DNA of 64,000 bases from positions 62,001-126,000 of the forward strand of contig JANRIO010000009.1 of assembly GCA_033764875.1 (NCBI GenBank), given 5' to 3'. Below the pieces are notes generated by a model. The model worked only from the letters and a program-made list of their open reading frames with translations, did not search any database and was not told the DNA's origin. Source of the stretch: AWTP1-13 sp033764875. GTDB lineage: Bacteria > Pseudomonadota > Alphaproteobacteria > Rhizobiales > Hyphomicrobiaceae. Of this stretch, positions 51,161-60,628 are shown piece by piece. Positions within the stretch are counted from its first letter, which is position 1. Each line of letters starts with the position of its first letter. A program made the position numbers and the translations under genes.

Positions 51161-51925
51161 ATGCCGGGCTCCGACCAGCACGCGCACCTCGACTACCTGC
51201 TTCGGCTTGCCGACACGTCCCTGATCCTCGGCCATCGCCTGTCCGAGTGGTCGGGCCGCGCGCCGACGCTGGAGGAGGACATCGCGCTCTCCAACATCGC
51301 CCTCGACCTGATCGGCCAGGCACGCCCCCTCTACGCGCGGGCCGCCAGCCTCGAGGGCAAGGGCCGCAGCGAGGACGACCTCGCCTTCCTGCGCGATCCG
51401 GAGGAATACCTGAACCTGCAGATCGTCGAGCGGCCGAACAAGGATTTCGCCGCCACGATGGCGCGCCAGCTCGCGTACTCCACCTTTGCGGAGCTGGCCT
51501 GGCAGCAGCTCAAAGGGTCGCAGGACCCCGACATCGCCGGCGTCGCGGCCAAGGCTGAGAAGGAGTGCGCCTATCACGTGCGCCACAGCGCCGAGTGGGT
51601 GATCCGCCTCGGCGACGGCACCGAGGAAAGCCATGCTCGCATGCAGGCAGGCCTCGATGACGTGTGGATGTACACGGGCGAGATGTTCGAGGTCGACGAC
51701 GTCGACACCGCCATGATTGCGGCCGGCATCGGCTTCGACGCCGCCGCGCTGAAGCCGCAATGGGCGCGGGCCATGGCGGAGGTGATCGGGGAGGCGACCC
51801 TGCGGCTGCCTGGCGAGCGCTGGATGAGCACGGGCGGCCGCCGCGGCATCCACACGGAGCATCTGGGCCACCTTCTCGCGCAGATGCAGGCCCTGCCGCG
51901 CGCGCACCCGGGAGCCTCCTGGTGA
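51161..51925 (+). CDS. paaC: Phenylacetyl-CoA epoxidase structural subunit PaaC
   Basis: 254 residues. Ferritin-like helical protein that pairs with PaaA but lacks the full iron site. Landmarks: LDYLLRLADTSLILGHRLSE, DIALSNIALDLIGQARPLY, ARQLAYSTFAELAW and KECAYHVRHSAEWVIRLGDG. The ATG at 51161 (MPGSDQHAH) is chosen with GAGAGG upstream. Its stop overlaps the paaD start (GTGA). Confidence 0.95.
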   Translation: MPGSDQHAHLDYLLRLADTSLILGHRLSEWSGRAPTLEEDIALSNIALDLIGQARPLYARAASLEGKGRSEDDLAFLRDPEEYLNLQIVERPNKDFAATMARQLAYSTFAELAWQQLKGSQDPDIAGVAAKAEKECAYHVRHSAEWVIRLGDGTEESHARMQAGLDDVWMYTGEMFEVDDVDTAMIAAGIGFDAAALKPQWARAMAEVIGEATLRLPGERWMSTGGRRGIHTEHLGHLLAQMQALPRAHPGASW

Positions 51926-52437
51926 CGAGCCCCGCTGAGCCCCACCCTGACGGCCGCTCCGCGCTCGCCAGAGCAAGGGCCGCGCTCGATGCCGTGACGG
52001 ACCCCGAGCTCCCTTTCCTCACCATCGCCGACATGGGCATCCTGCGGGACGTGCGCGCCCGCGCCGACGGCACCATCGAGATCGACATTACGCCCACCTA
52101 TTCCGGCTGCCCTGCAACCGACGTCATCCGCCTCGACGTCGAGCTGGCGCTGGCCAAGGCCGGCGTCGACCGCTTCGAGGTGCGCAGCGTTCTCTCCCCG
52201 GCCTGGACGACCGACTGGATGAGCGCGGCCGCCCGCGACAAGCTGCGCGCCAACGGCATCGCGCCGCCGCAGAAGGCCTCCGGCAAGCGGGCGCTGTTTG
52301 CGGCCGCCGAGGTCACCTGCCCGCACTGCGGCGCGGACGCCACCGAGCGCGTGAGCGAGTTCGGCTCGACGGCCTGCAAGGCGCACTACCGCTGCCGGGT
52401 GTGCCTCGAGCCCTTCGAGTACTTCAAATGCATCTGA
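51922..52437 (+). CDS. paaD: PaaD, Fe-S cluster maturation factor of the epoxidase
   Basis: 171 residues starting at a GTG that overlaps the paaC stop by 4 bp. The N-terminal MIP18/DUF59 domain has DAVTDPELPFLTIADMGIL and IEIDITPTYSGCPATDVI. The C-terminus is a zinc-ribbon-like cysteine cluster, CPHCGADAT followed by YRCRVCLEPFEYFKCI. PaaD is thought to assist cluster assembly for PaaE. Normal length for the family. Confidence 0.95.
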   Translation: MTSPAEPHPDGRSALARARAALDAVTDPELPFLTIADMGILRDVRARADGTIEIDITPTYSGCPATDVIRLDVELALAKAGVDRFEVRSVLSPAWTTDWMSAAARDKLRANGIAPPQKASGKRALFAAAEVTCPHCGADATERVSEFGSTACKAHYRCRVCLEPFEYFKCI

Positions 52438-52447
52438 GGGCCCGCCG

Positions 52448-53539
52448 ATGAGCCACGACTTCCAGCCGCTCCGGATCACGGCCGTCCGCCGCGAGACGGC
52501 GGACGCCCTGTCGCTGGCGCTTGCCGTGCCTGCGCACCTCACAGCGAGCTACGCCTACAAGCCCGGCCAGCATCTCGTGCTGCGCACCGCGCTTGGCGGC
52601 GAGGAGGTGCGGCGCACCTACTCGATCTGCTCGGGCCCCGGCGACGACCATCTCTGGATCACCATCAAGCGCGTCGAGGGCGGACTGTTCTCGCCCTATG
52701 CGCACACCGCTCTCAAGGTCGGCGACAGCGTCGAGGCGATGCCGCCTGCGGGGCGCTTCGTGCTTCCCCCCTCCACGGGCGCCCCGCGCCATCTCGTCGC
52801 CATCGCGGCCGGGAGCGGCATCACTCCGGTGATGGCCATGGCCCGGCACGCGCTGGAGACCGAGCCCGACACGCGTTTCACGCTGATCTACGGCAATCGC
52901 GCCCTCGACAGCATCATCTTCCGCGAGGCGCTCGAGGACCTGAAGGACCGCTTCATGCAGCGCCTCATGCTGGTGCACGTGCTGAGCCGCGATGCCGACG
53001 CCGACGTGCCCGAGCTCACCGGCCGCATCGATGCCGCAAAGATCGAGCGCTTCATGCACACGCTGATCGAGCCCGGCGAGGTGGACCACTTCTTCCTGTG
53101 CGGGCCGGACACCCTGATCAAGGACGCCCGCGCCAAGCTCACGCAGCTCGGCGTCCCGCGCGAGCGGATCCATTTCGAGTTCTTCCGCGCCGGCCCCGAA
53201 GGCAGCGAGCCGCGCCGCCCCGCCCTGCCCCGCTCGGCCGTCGTCGGCAGCAGTGCCGAGGGCGCCGACGTCACCGTCATCGTCGACGGCGCCCGGCACA
53301 GCTTCAAGCTGCCCGAGGGAGCGCACGTGGTCGATGCGGCGCTGGCTGCCGGCATCCGCGTGCCCTACTCATGCAAAGGCGGCATGTGCTGCACCTGCCG
53401 CGCCAGGCTCGTCGAGGGCAAGGCCGAGATGAGCCGCAACTTCTCGCTCGAGCCGTGGGAGGTCGAGGCGGGCTTCATCCTCACCTGCCAGGCCCAGGCC
53501 CGCAGCGACCGCCTCGTCCTCGACTACGACCAGGTGTGA
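52448..53539 (+). CDS. paaE: PaaE, epoxidase ferredoxin reductase
   Basis: 363 residues. FAD-binding barrel with RRTYSICSGPG; NAD(P)-binding part with AAGSGITPVMAMARHAL and FFLCGPDTLIKDA; C-terminal plant-type [2Fe-2S] ferredoxin with YSCKGGMCCTCRARL and the last ligand in LTCQAQA. It passes electrons from NADPH to the di-iron site of PaaA. Last gene of the paaABCDE unit, 10 bases behind paaD. Confidence 0.97.
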   Translation: MSHDFQPLRITAVRRETADALSLALAVPAHLTASYAYKPGQHLVLRTALGGEEVRRTYSICSGPGDDHLWITIKRVEGGLFSPYAHTALKVGDSVEAMPPAGRFVLPPSTGAPRHLVAIAAGSGITPVMAMARHALETEPDTRFTLIYGNRALDSIIFREALEDLKDRFMQRLMLVHVLSRDADADVPELTGRIDAAKIERFMHTLIEPGEVDHFFLCGPDTLIKDARAKLTQLGVPRERIHFEFFRAGPEGSEPRRPALPRSAVVGSSAEGADVTVIVDGARHSFKLPEGAHVVDAALAAGIRVPYSCKGGMCCTCRARLVEGKAEMSRNFSLEPWEVEAGFILTCQAQARSDRLVLDYDQV

Positions 53540-53551
53540 GGCTGCGACGGG

Positions 53552-54307
53552 CTAGTCGACCACGTGCTCCTCGCGCACGCCCCGGCAGTCCATCTCGTAC
53601 TCGAGCTCCGTGACGGGCGGGCGGTTGTAGTGCCAGGTGAGGCCGGCCGGGCAGGCGCCGCGCGCCACGATCTCCTCGGCGAGGAAGGGGTGGAGGTCGT
53701 GCACCGTGTAGACCTGCGCCGCGGTCGTGTCGGCCCAGGCAAAGCCCAGCGCCGCCATCCGCCGCTCCATCTCGCCCAGCACGAAGCGCGCTTTCGCTCT
53801 GAGCCCCGCCGGGCTGGTGTCGCCGCGCGCCACGATGTGGTCGCGATAGGTGGCAAAGCCCTCCGGCGCCTCGCCCGAGCCCGCCACGACGAAGGTCGCG
53901 GCAGCGGCCTGCGCCGCCGGCCTCGTGAAACAGAAGGCGTGGAACGACGGCGCTGCCGGCGGCGCGATCTCCGGGCACACGTTGCTGCGCGCCACCGGAT
54001 TGTTGCCGCCCGCGAACAGCCCCCACGCCTTCAGCGTCTCGATGTAGACACCGTTGAAGGCGGCAAAGCCGGCCTCCGTGAAGGGCGCTGGCGACCTGAG
54101 CTCGCAGGCCGCGAAGGCCGTCAGCGGCCGCCCCGCCGCCTGGATGATCTCCTCGACCCGGCGGAATCCCTCCGCCAACGGCACCGGCGTCCGGAACCTG
54201 TAGCGCTCCAGCGCGAAGCCCGGCAGCGCCGCGACCCCGGCCGAGTATTGCGACACGCCCTTGACGTACCTGTAGCCGCCCTCCTGGAGCGTGATCACCT
54301 CGGCCAT
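53552..54307 (-). CDS. CnbZ-like 2-aminomuconate deaminase family protein
   Basis: 251 residues. The sequence contains the stretches GGYRYVKGVSQYSAGVAALP, TAFAACELRSPAPFTEAGF, NPVARSNVCPEIAPP, SFHAFCFTRPA and WADTTAAQVYTVHDLHPFLA. These match, as far as I can recall, the family named after CnbZ, a 2-amino-5-chloromuconate deaminase, which has a RidA/YjgF-like fold. The natural substrate here is unknown; a ring-cleavage amine product would fit the aromatic neighbourhood. It converges with paaE and diverges from the Liv-type transporter. Confidence 0.68.
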   Translation of the reverse strand: MAEVITLQEGGYRYVKGVSQYSAGVAALPGFALERYRFRTPVPLAEGFRRVEEIIQAAGRPLTAFAACELRSPAPFTEAGFAAFNGVYIETLKAWGLFAGGNNPVARSNVCPEIAPPAAPSFHAFCFTRPAAQAAAATFVVAGSGEAPEGFATYRDHIVARGDTSPAGLRAKARFVLGEMERRMAALGFAWADTTAAQVYTVHDLHPFLAEEIVARGACPAGLTWHYNRPPVTELEYEMDCRGVREEHVVD

Positions 54308-54524
54308 AGGGTGCTGCCTCCCCGCGATTGCCGGTTAACCTTCACGTTTCGTCCGCAAGCGAGCCTACCAGAGCCGGCCCGCCCCTGCATCGGCCCTGCG
54401 CGGCAAAGCCGCTTCCTCTCCTTCCAACGATGAGAAGTCATTCGCGGGCGTCAGGTTGACAAAGCCGGACGCAGGTCCGCACACTCGCCGCCAAAACAAC
54501 AGGGCGACGTCAAGGGAGGACAAC

Positions 54525-55826
54525 ATGATCTCGAGGAAGCCAGTCGCGGCTTTGGCCGCTGTCGCGTCGGTGCTGCTTGCAACCGCAGCGCCGGCCTTTG
54601 CCCAGAGCAAGGAGTTCAAGGTCGGCGTCATCTACGACATGACGGGCGCCTTCGCCGGGGGCGGCTCGCTGCCCGGCCAGATCGCGACCAAGATCGCCAT
54701 CGATCTCGTCAACGAGCGCGGCGGCGTCGAGGGCTACAAGATCGTGCCGACCTATGCCGACGCCCAGTCCAAGACCGACGTCGCCATCAACGAGGCCGAG
54801 CGCATGTTGAATGACGTCAAGGTCGACATGCTGATGGGCCTGTTCTCCTCCGCCCAGTGCGTGCCGCTCGCCGCCAAGGTGGACGCGGCCAAGAAGTTCT
54901 TCTGGGCCAACATCTGCGTGGCCTCCGCCGTGTTCAAGGGCAAGAACCTGCAGTACGTGTTCCGGGCCCAGGTCCATTCCGACCAGTTCGGAGAGGCCTC
55001 CTGCGCCTTCATCGCCGAGAACGCGAAGCAGAAGCTCAAGAAGGAGGTCAAGGACATCAAGGTGGCCATCATCCACGAGGATGGCCCCTACGGCGCCGGC
55101 GTCGCCGCCGGCAACGAGGCCAAGTGCAAGGAGCTCGGCATGCAGCTCGTGCACAAGGAGGGCTATGCTGCGACCTCCACCGACCTCTCCGCCCTCGTCA
55201 CCAAGCTGCGCCGCGCCCAGGCCGACGTGATCCTGCACACGGGCTACAACCCCGACATCACGCTGTTCCTGCGCCAGGCCAAGGAAGCCGGTCTCAAGTG
55301 GAGCGCGCTCATCGGCCACGGCGCGGGGCACGCCCAGATCGACAAGCTCACCGAGACCTTCGGCAAGGACGTCAACTATCTCTACAACGTCGATCCGGTG
55401 GCGGCCCAGCTCCTCGATCCCAAGTCGCTGGCGCCCGGTCTCGGCGATCTCACCGCCGAGATGGTCAAGCGCTACAAGGCCGCGACGGGCGCCAAGGAGG
55501 TGCCATCGCACGTCTCGATGGGCTTCAACCAGGCCTGGATCTTCTTCAACGATGTCATGCCGCGCGCCATCAAGAAGTACGGCGGCGTCGACCCCGAGGC
55601 GCTGCGCAAGGCCGCCCTCGACACCGACATCCCGCAGGGCGGCACCATCCAGGGCTACGGCGTCAAGTTCTTCCCGCCGGGCCACGCGATGACCGGCCAG
55701 AACGAGCGCTCCAGCCCGGTCGTGATGCAGTTCGTCGACGGCGCCACCAAGATCGCCTGGCCGAGCGCCCTGCGCACCGGCGATCCGGTTCTGCCGCTGC
55801 CCGCCGGGCACGCCTACGCGCGCTGA
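54525..55826 (+). CDS. Liv-type ABC transporter substrate-binding protein
   Basis: 433 residues with a signal peptide (PVAALAAVASVLLATAAPAFA-QS). The Peripla_BP_6 fold is shown by FKVGVIYDMTGAFAGGGSLP, AIDLVNERGGVEGYKIVP, DVAINEAERMLNDVKVDMLM and VAIIHEDGPYGAGVAAGNEA. Relatives bind branched-chain amino acids, amides or aromatic acids. Start at ATG 54525 with GGGAGGA upstream. Placement next to paa genes suggests an aromatic or phenyl-type acid, by inference. Confidence 0.93.
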   Translation: MISRKPVAALAAVASVLLATAAPAFAQSKEFKVGVIYDMTGAFAGGGSLPGQIATKIAIDLVNERGGVEGYKIVPTYADAQSKTDVAINEAERMLNDVKVDMLMGLFSSAQCVPLAAKVDAAKKFFWANICVASAVFKGKNLQYVFRAQVHSDQFGEASCAFIAENAKQKLKKEVKDIKVAIIHEDGPYGAGVAAGNEAKCKELGMQLVHKEGYAATSTDLSALVTKLRRAQADVILHTGYNPDITLFLRQAKEAGLKWSALIGHGAGHAQIDKLTETFGKDVNYLYNVDPVAAQLLDPKSLAPGLGDLTAEMVKRYKAATGAKEVPSHVSMGFNQAWIFFNDVMPRAIKKYGGVDPEALRKAALDTDIPQGGTIQGYGVKFFPPGHAMTGQNERSSPVVMQFVDGATKIAWPSALRTGDPVLPLPAGHAYAR

Positions 55827-55888
55827 CCAGCAGACACTCGTACCGGGCGCCTCGGCCCGGTACGCCCGCCCTCCAGTCGACGCGCGCA

Positions 55889-56620
55889 ATGGCCCTTCTC
55901 TCCGTCTCCGGACTAACCAAGCGGTTCGGCGGCTTCACCGCCGTCAACGACGTCTCGTTCGAGGTCAACGAAGGCGAGATCCTTGGGCTCATCGGCCCCA
56001 ACGGCTCGGGCAAGAGCACGACCTTCAACTGCATCGCTGGCATGTACCAGCCGACCGCCGGCAGCATCCGCTTTGACGGCGAGGAGATCGGCGGCCTGCC
56101 GGCGCACGCCGTCTGCCACAAGGGCATCGGCCGCACCTATCAGATCCCGCGGCCCTTTCGCAATCTCTCGCTCCTCGAGAACGTGGCCCTGTCGGCCTGG
56201 TTCGGCCAGGAGGGCAAGACCACGCGCGCCGATTGCTGGCGCCAGGCCGAGGAGGCATTGGCGCTCGTCGGCCTGCCGACGGACGCGCGCACCCGCACCG
56301 AAGGCCTGGGCGCCGGCGCCCTGAAGCAGCTCGAGCTGGCCCGCGCGCTGGCGACCCAGCCGAGGCTCCTTCTCGCCGACGAGAGCCTCAACGGCCTCGA
56401 CCACAACGAGATGGACGAGGCCGCCGACATGCTGAGCCGCATCCGCAAGGAGAAGGCCATCACCATCGTCTGGGTCGAGCACATCATGGGCGTGCTGATG
56501 CGCGTGGTCGACCGCGTGGTGGTGCTCGACCATGGCGAGAAGATCTTCGACGGCGCGCCCAGGGCCGCCCAGGCCGATCCGCGCGTGATCGAGGTCTATC
56601 TTGGCCCGGAGGCGGCCTGA
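55889..56620 (+). CDS. livG: LivG-like ABC ATPase with atypical signature motif
   Basis: 243 residues. Walker A is canonical (GPNGSGKST, 36-44). The ABC signature is unusual: LGAGALKQLELARALA (from 140) where LivG normally has L-S-x-G-Q. Walker B reads LLADESLNGLDH, with Ser166 in place of the usual Pro. The H-loop histidine is present in IVWVEHIMGVL. Function as the cytoplasmic motor of the Liv-type importer is expected, but the altered signature could lower ATPase rate or make it rely on LivF. Two bases before livF. Confidence 0.9.
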   Translation: MALLSVSGLTKRFGGFTAVNDVSFEVNEGEILGLIGPNGSGKSTTFNCIAGMYQPTAGSIRFDGEEIGGLPAHAVCHKGIGRTYQIPRPFRNLSLLENVALSAWFGQEGKTTRADCWRQAEEALALVGLPTDARTRTEGLGAGALKQLELARALATQPRLLLADESLNGLDHNEMDEAADMLSRIRKEKAITIVWVEHIMGVLMRVVDRVVVLDHGEKIFDGAPRAAQADPRVIEVYLGPEAA

Positions 56621-56621
56621 G

Positions 56622-57332
<711 letters not shown>

Positions 57333-57347
57333 TGGAAAAACGCGCCT

Positions 57348-58217
57348 ATGGATTGCCAGCTCGACATCTTCTTTCTTGAGGCGCTGCTCAACGGCATCCT
57401 GCTGGCGGGCCTTTTGGCGCTGCTGGCCCTCGGCCTCAATCTCGTGTTCGGCGTCATCGACGTGGTCTGGATCTGCTACGCCGAGCTCGTCATGGTCGGC
57501 ATGTACGGCATCTACTTTGCCTCCAAGGCCGGCGTGCCGTTTCCCCTTGCTGCCGGCTTCGGCATCCTCCTCGTCGCCCTGGCCGGCGCCCTGCTGCACG
57601 TTCTGGTGATCCGGCCCGTGCTCGACTCCGAGCCGATCAACCAGCTTCTCGTCACCGGCGGCGTACTGTTCTTCCTGCAGGCCGCCGCGACCATGGCCTT
57701 CGGCATCGAGTTCCGCAACATCGGCATCTCGCTGGGCTCCGTCAGCGTCGCCGACATGAGCTTCTCGCGCTCGCGCATCATCTCCTTCGTCGTGGCGCTG
57801 GTCAGCATGCTGGCTCTGTGGCTGTTCCTGCGCCGCACCTACATCGGCACGGCCATCAGGGCCATCGCGCAGGATCGCCAGATCATGCCGCTGATGGGCG
57901 TCGATACCCGCAAGGTCTATATCGCGACGTCCGCCATCGGCGGCGGCCTTGCGGGCCTTGCCGCGACCCTGATGGTGCTCAATTACGACATCTACCCCCA
58001 GATCGGCCTGCAGTTCGGCCCCCTCGTGTTCATGATCTGCGTGCTGGGCGGCCTCGGCAACATGATCGGCGGCTTCCTCGCCGCCTTCATCATCAGCCAG
58101 TTCATCGCCGTCGGCTCGAGCTGCTTTCACACCGAGTGGGGCTACGCCGTCGCCTTCCTCTTCTTCATGATCGCCATCTTCATCCGCCCGCAGGGCCTGT
58201 TCGGGGGCAAGTCATGA
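57348..58217 (+). CDS. livH: LivH-like ABC permease
   Basis: 289 residues, about eight transmembrane helices. LivH landmarks are EALLNGILLAGLLALLALGL, GYSTAIR-type AIRAIAQDRQIMPLMGVDTR loop that contacts the ATPase, and FVFMICVLGGLGNMIGGFL near the end (here LVFMICVLGGLGN). Inner-membrane channel half of the Liv-type importer. 15 bases after livF. Confidence 0.93.
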   Translation: MDCQLDIFFLEALLNGILLAGLLALLALGLNLVFGVIDVVWICYAELVMVGMYGIYFASKAGVPFPLAAGFGILLVALAGALLHVLVIRPVLDSEPINQLLVTGGVLFFLQAAATMAFGIEFRNIGISLGSVSVADMSFSRSRIISFVVALVSMLALWLFLRRTYIGTAIRAIAQDRQIMPLMGVDTRKVYIATSAIGGGLAGLAATLMVLNYDIYPQIGLQFGPLVFMICVLGGLGNMIGGFLAAFIISQFIAVGSSCFHTEWGYAVAFLFFMIAIFIRPQGLFGGKS

Positions 58218-58233
58218 CCGGCAGGGCTTGGCC

Positions 58234-59262
58234 ATGAAGCTGAAGCTTTCCCCCTGGAGCATCGCCGGCATCCTCGCCGTCGCCCTGCTGCCGTTCCTCG
58301 TGCGCATCTTCTTCGGCGCCTCGGAAAAATATTATCTCCACCTGCTGGTGCAGATCCTGCTCTGGTCCTTCATCTACACCGGCTGGGCCCTGATGGGCCG
58401 CTTCGGCCTGACCTCGCTCGGCCACGGTGCCTTCACCGGCATCGGCGCCTACGTCACCGTGATGCTGTGGAACTACGCCGGCATCACGCCCTGGCTCGGC
58501 ATACCCGTCGCCATCCTCTGCGCAACCGTCGTCGGCCTGCTCGTCGGCTACCCGTGCTTCTCGCTGCGCATCACCGGGCACTACTTCGGCCTGCTGACGC
58601 TTGCACTGACGGAGTTCGTCCGGCTGTGCATTGTGGGCCTGCGCGACTTCACCGGCGGCTCTCTGGGCACCCAGCCCAAGCGCTACGGCGACGGCCTCTC
58701 CCTCTACGCGATGCAGTTCGAGCCCGACCGCATGCTCGCCTACTACATCGCCTTCGCGCTGTGGCTGTTCGGGCTTTACGTCTGGTGGCGCGTCGACCGC
58801 AGCATGGACCGCTACGCGCTCGACGCGGCGAGCCAGGACGAGGACGCGGCCTCCTCCGTCGGCATCAACGTCACCCGCGAGAAGCTCAAGATCACCGCTC
58901 TTTCCTCCGCCATGTGCGCACTCGGCGGCGCCATCTTCGCCCAGTACCAGATGTACATCGGCCCCGACACCATTGCCGGCCTCGGCACGTCCCTCAACAT
59001 GGTGTTCGCCGTCGTTGCCGGCGGCGTCTGGGTCATGCTCGGGCCGACGGTGGGCGCGCTGTTCACCCAGGTCCTGTCCGAGGGCCTGCGCGTCGTCATC
59101 CAGAGCTCCGCGGGCCTGAAGGCGGCCTTGGGCTCGGCCGCGCTGGCGCTCGACAGCGCCATCTATGGCCTGCTGCTCATCCTCTTCATCATCTACATGC
59201 CGAAGGGGATCCTCGGCACCATCCTGGAGCGCCGCGCGAAATCCGCACGCAAGTCTGGCTAG
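58234..59262 (+). CDS. livM: LivM-like ABC permease
   Basis: 342 residues, about nine to ten transmembrane helices. Landmarks: TGWALMGRFGLTSLGHGAFTG (LivM-type S-L-G-H-A-A/G-F), FSLRITGHYFGLLTLALTEF, the ATPase-contact loop SQDEDAASSVGINVTREKLK, and GLGTSLNMVFAVVAGGVWVM. It completes the importer with LivH. ATG at 58234 is chosen over an in-frame TTG six bases upstream. It converges with the MFS pseudogene, the ends overlapping by 4 bases. Confidence 0.93.
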   Translation: MKLKLSPWSIAGILAVALLPFLVRIFFGASEKYYLHLLVQILLWSFIYTGWALMGRFGLTSLGHGAFTGIGAYVTVMLWNYAGITPWLGIPVAILCATVVGLLVGYPCFSLRITGHYFGLLTLALTEFVRLCIVGLRDFTGGSLGTQPKRYGDGLSLYAMQFEPDRMLAYYIAFALWLFGLYVWWRVDRSMDRYALDAASQDEDAASSVGINVTREKLKITALSSAMCALGGAIFAQYQMYIGPDTIAGLGTSLNMVFAVVAGGVWVMLGPTVGALFTQVLSEGLRVVIQSSAGLKAALGSAALALDSAIYGLLLILFIIYMPKGILGTILERRAKSARKSG

Positions 59263-60522
59263 GCCGCGGCACCCCCGCGCCCGCGCATGCCGGCCAGAAG
59301 CAGCAGGATCGCGGCCATCTGCACCGCCGCCGCGCACACGAACAGGCCGGGCGCATGGCCCGGCGCCGCCCCGGCCTCCTCTGCGCCCTGCCGGATGAGC
59401 CCGAACACCGCGGGCGCGAACGCATAGGCCCCTTGTGCGACGGCCACCATCAGCGGCACCGCGCGCGCCCCGTCCGCCCTGCTGAACTCGACCTGCGCGA
59501 TCATCGGCGGCAGGGAGGTGGCATTGCCGATGCCGAGCCCGAACAGCACCACGCCCAGCAGCAGCAGCCCCACGGTCTCGCCGCCGGCCACCAGGAACGC
59601 CATCGAGCCTGCGATCTGCACGCCGTAGCTGGCGCAGGCAAAGCGCCGCCGGTCGCCGCGCTCCGGCATCCACCAGCCGAGCAGCGTGCGCCCGACGATC
59701 GCGGCCCCGGTCGCGGCCCCCGCCGCCAGGCCCGCCGCCTGCGTCCCGAGCGCCGGCACCAGCAGCGAGAACAGGTGCGCCAGCAGCCCGATCTGGGCGA
59801 ACAGTCCGAGCGCCATGCCGCCGGCAAGGGTGAGGAAGCGCAGATCCCCGCCCAGCGCCCGCAGGCTTCGCGCCGGAGCCTCGCGCGGCGCCGCGGCGTC
59901 CGCCCCCGGCGTGCCGGCCAGCGCGCCGTCCGCCGCGAGTCCCATCTCGGCGGGGCCGCGCACGAAATAGCACTCGGCAAGCACCCACACGACCGCGACC
60001 ATCACGGCCCCGACCGCGAGGCTGGCCCAGCCGAACCCGAAACATCCGATGGCGCCGGCCCACAGGGGCAAGAACACGACCCCGCCGACGCTGGCGCCGT
60101 TGTAGGCCGCGGCCAGCGCCGCCGGCCGCCCTTTCGCGAACCACGGCGATACGATCGCATTCACTGCCGCTGCCCCCATCGTCGCCCACCCCGCGCCGCT
60201 GGCGAGCGAGCAGCTGCCAGGGCTCGCGGGCCGCGGCCCACCCCGCCACGCCGAGGGCGAGCGCAAGGCATCCCGCCTTCGTCACGCCGGCGACGCCGAA
60301 CCTCCCATACAGTGCCGGCAGGCAGGCCACCACCGCCGCCCCGAACAGGAAGTGCGAGGTGACGGCGGCCGACACCAGCGGCAGCGGCCATCCCCGCGCC
60401 TCGCGCAGGGCCTGCAGGAACACCGGGGGCCCGTAGAAGCCGACACCCCAGCCGAAGGCAGCCAGAACGAAGACAGCCGCAACCACGTGCCAGCCGTGGA
60501 ATGTCCGTGTCGTGCCAGGCAT
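59259..60522 (-). pseudogene. MFS transporter split by a single-base frameshift
   Basis: Two open frames together give one complete 12-helix major facilitator. The N-terminal part starts at ATG 60522 (MPGTTRTFHGWHVVAAVFVL) and runs through three helices to WAAAREPWQLL. The remainder continues in another frame with SGAGWATMGAAAVNAIVSPW to the stop at 59259. Removing one base near 60208 (in the GGCGAGCGAGCAG stretch, 60201-60213) restores an unbroken reading frame with Q-L-L-L-A-S-G-A-G-W. It may be a real pseudogene or a sequencing error. Substrate unknown. Confidence 0.85.
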
Positions 60523-60628
60523 CCCGCGAGGTCCCCTGTCGGATGGGCGAGCTGGCACGTTGTGCGACGCCGGGCGGTCGGCATGTTTCGGTCCGCGCCG
60601 AAATCTCAGACGCGTGAGCGGCCCTGCG

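Noticed and set aside
54456..54485. TTGACA upstream of the Liv-type operon as a promoter
   Set aside because: The -35 match is perfect, but no -10 better than 3 of 6 lies at 16-18 bases, so I did not list it as a feature.
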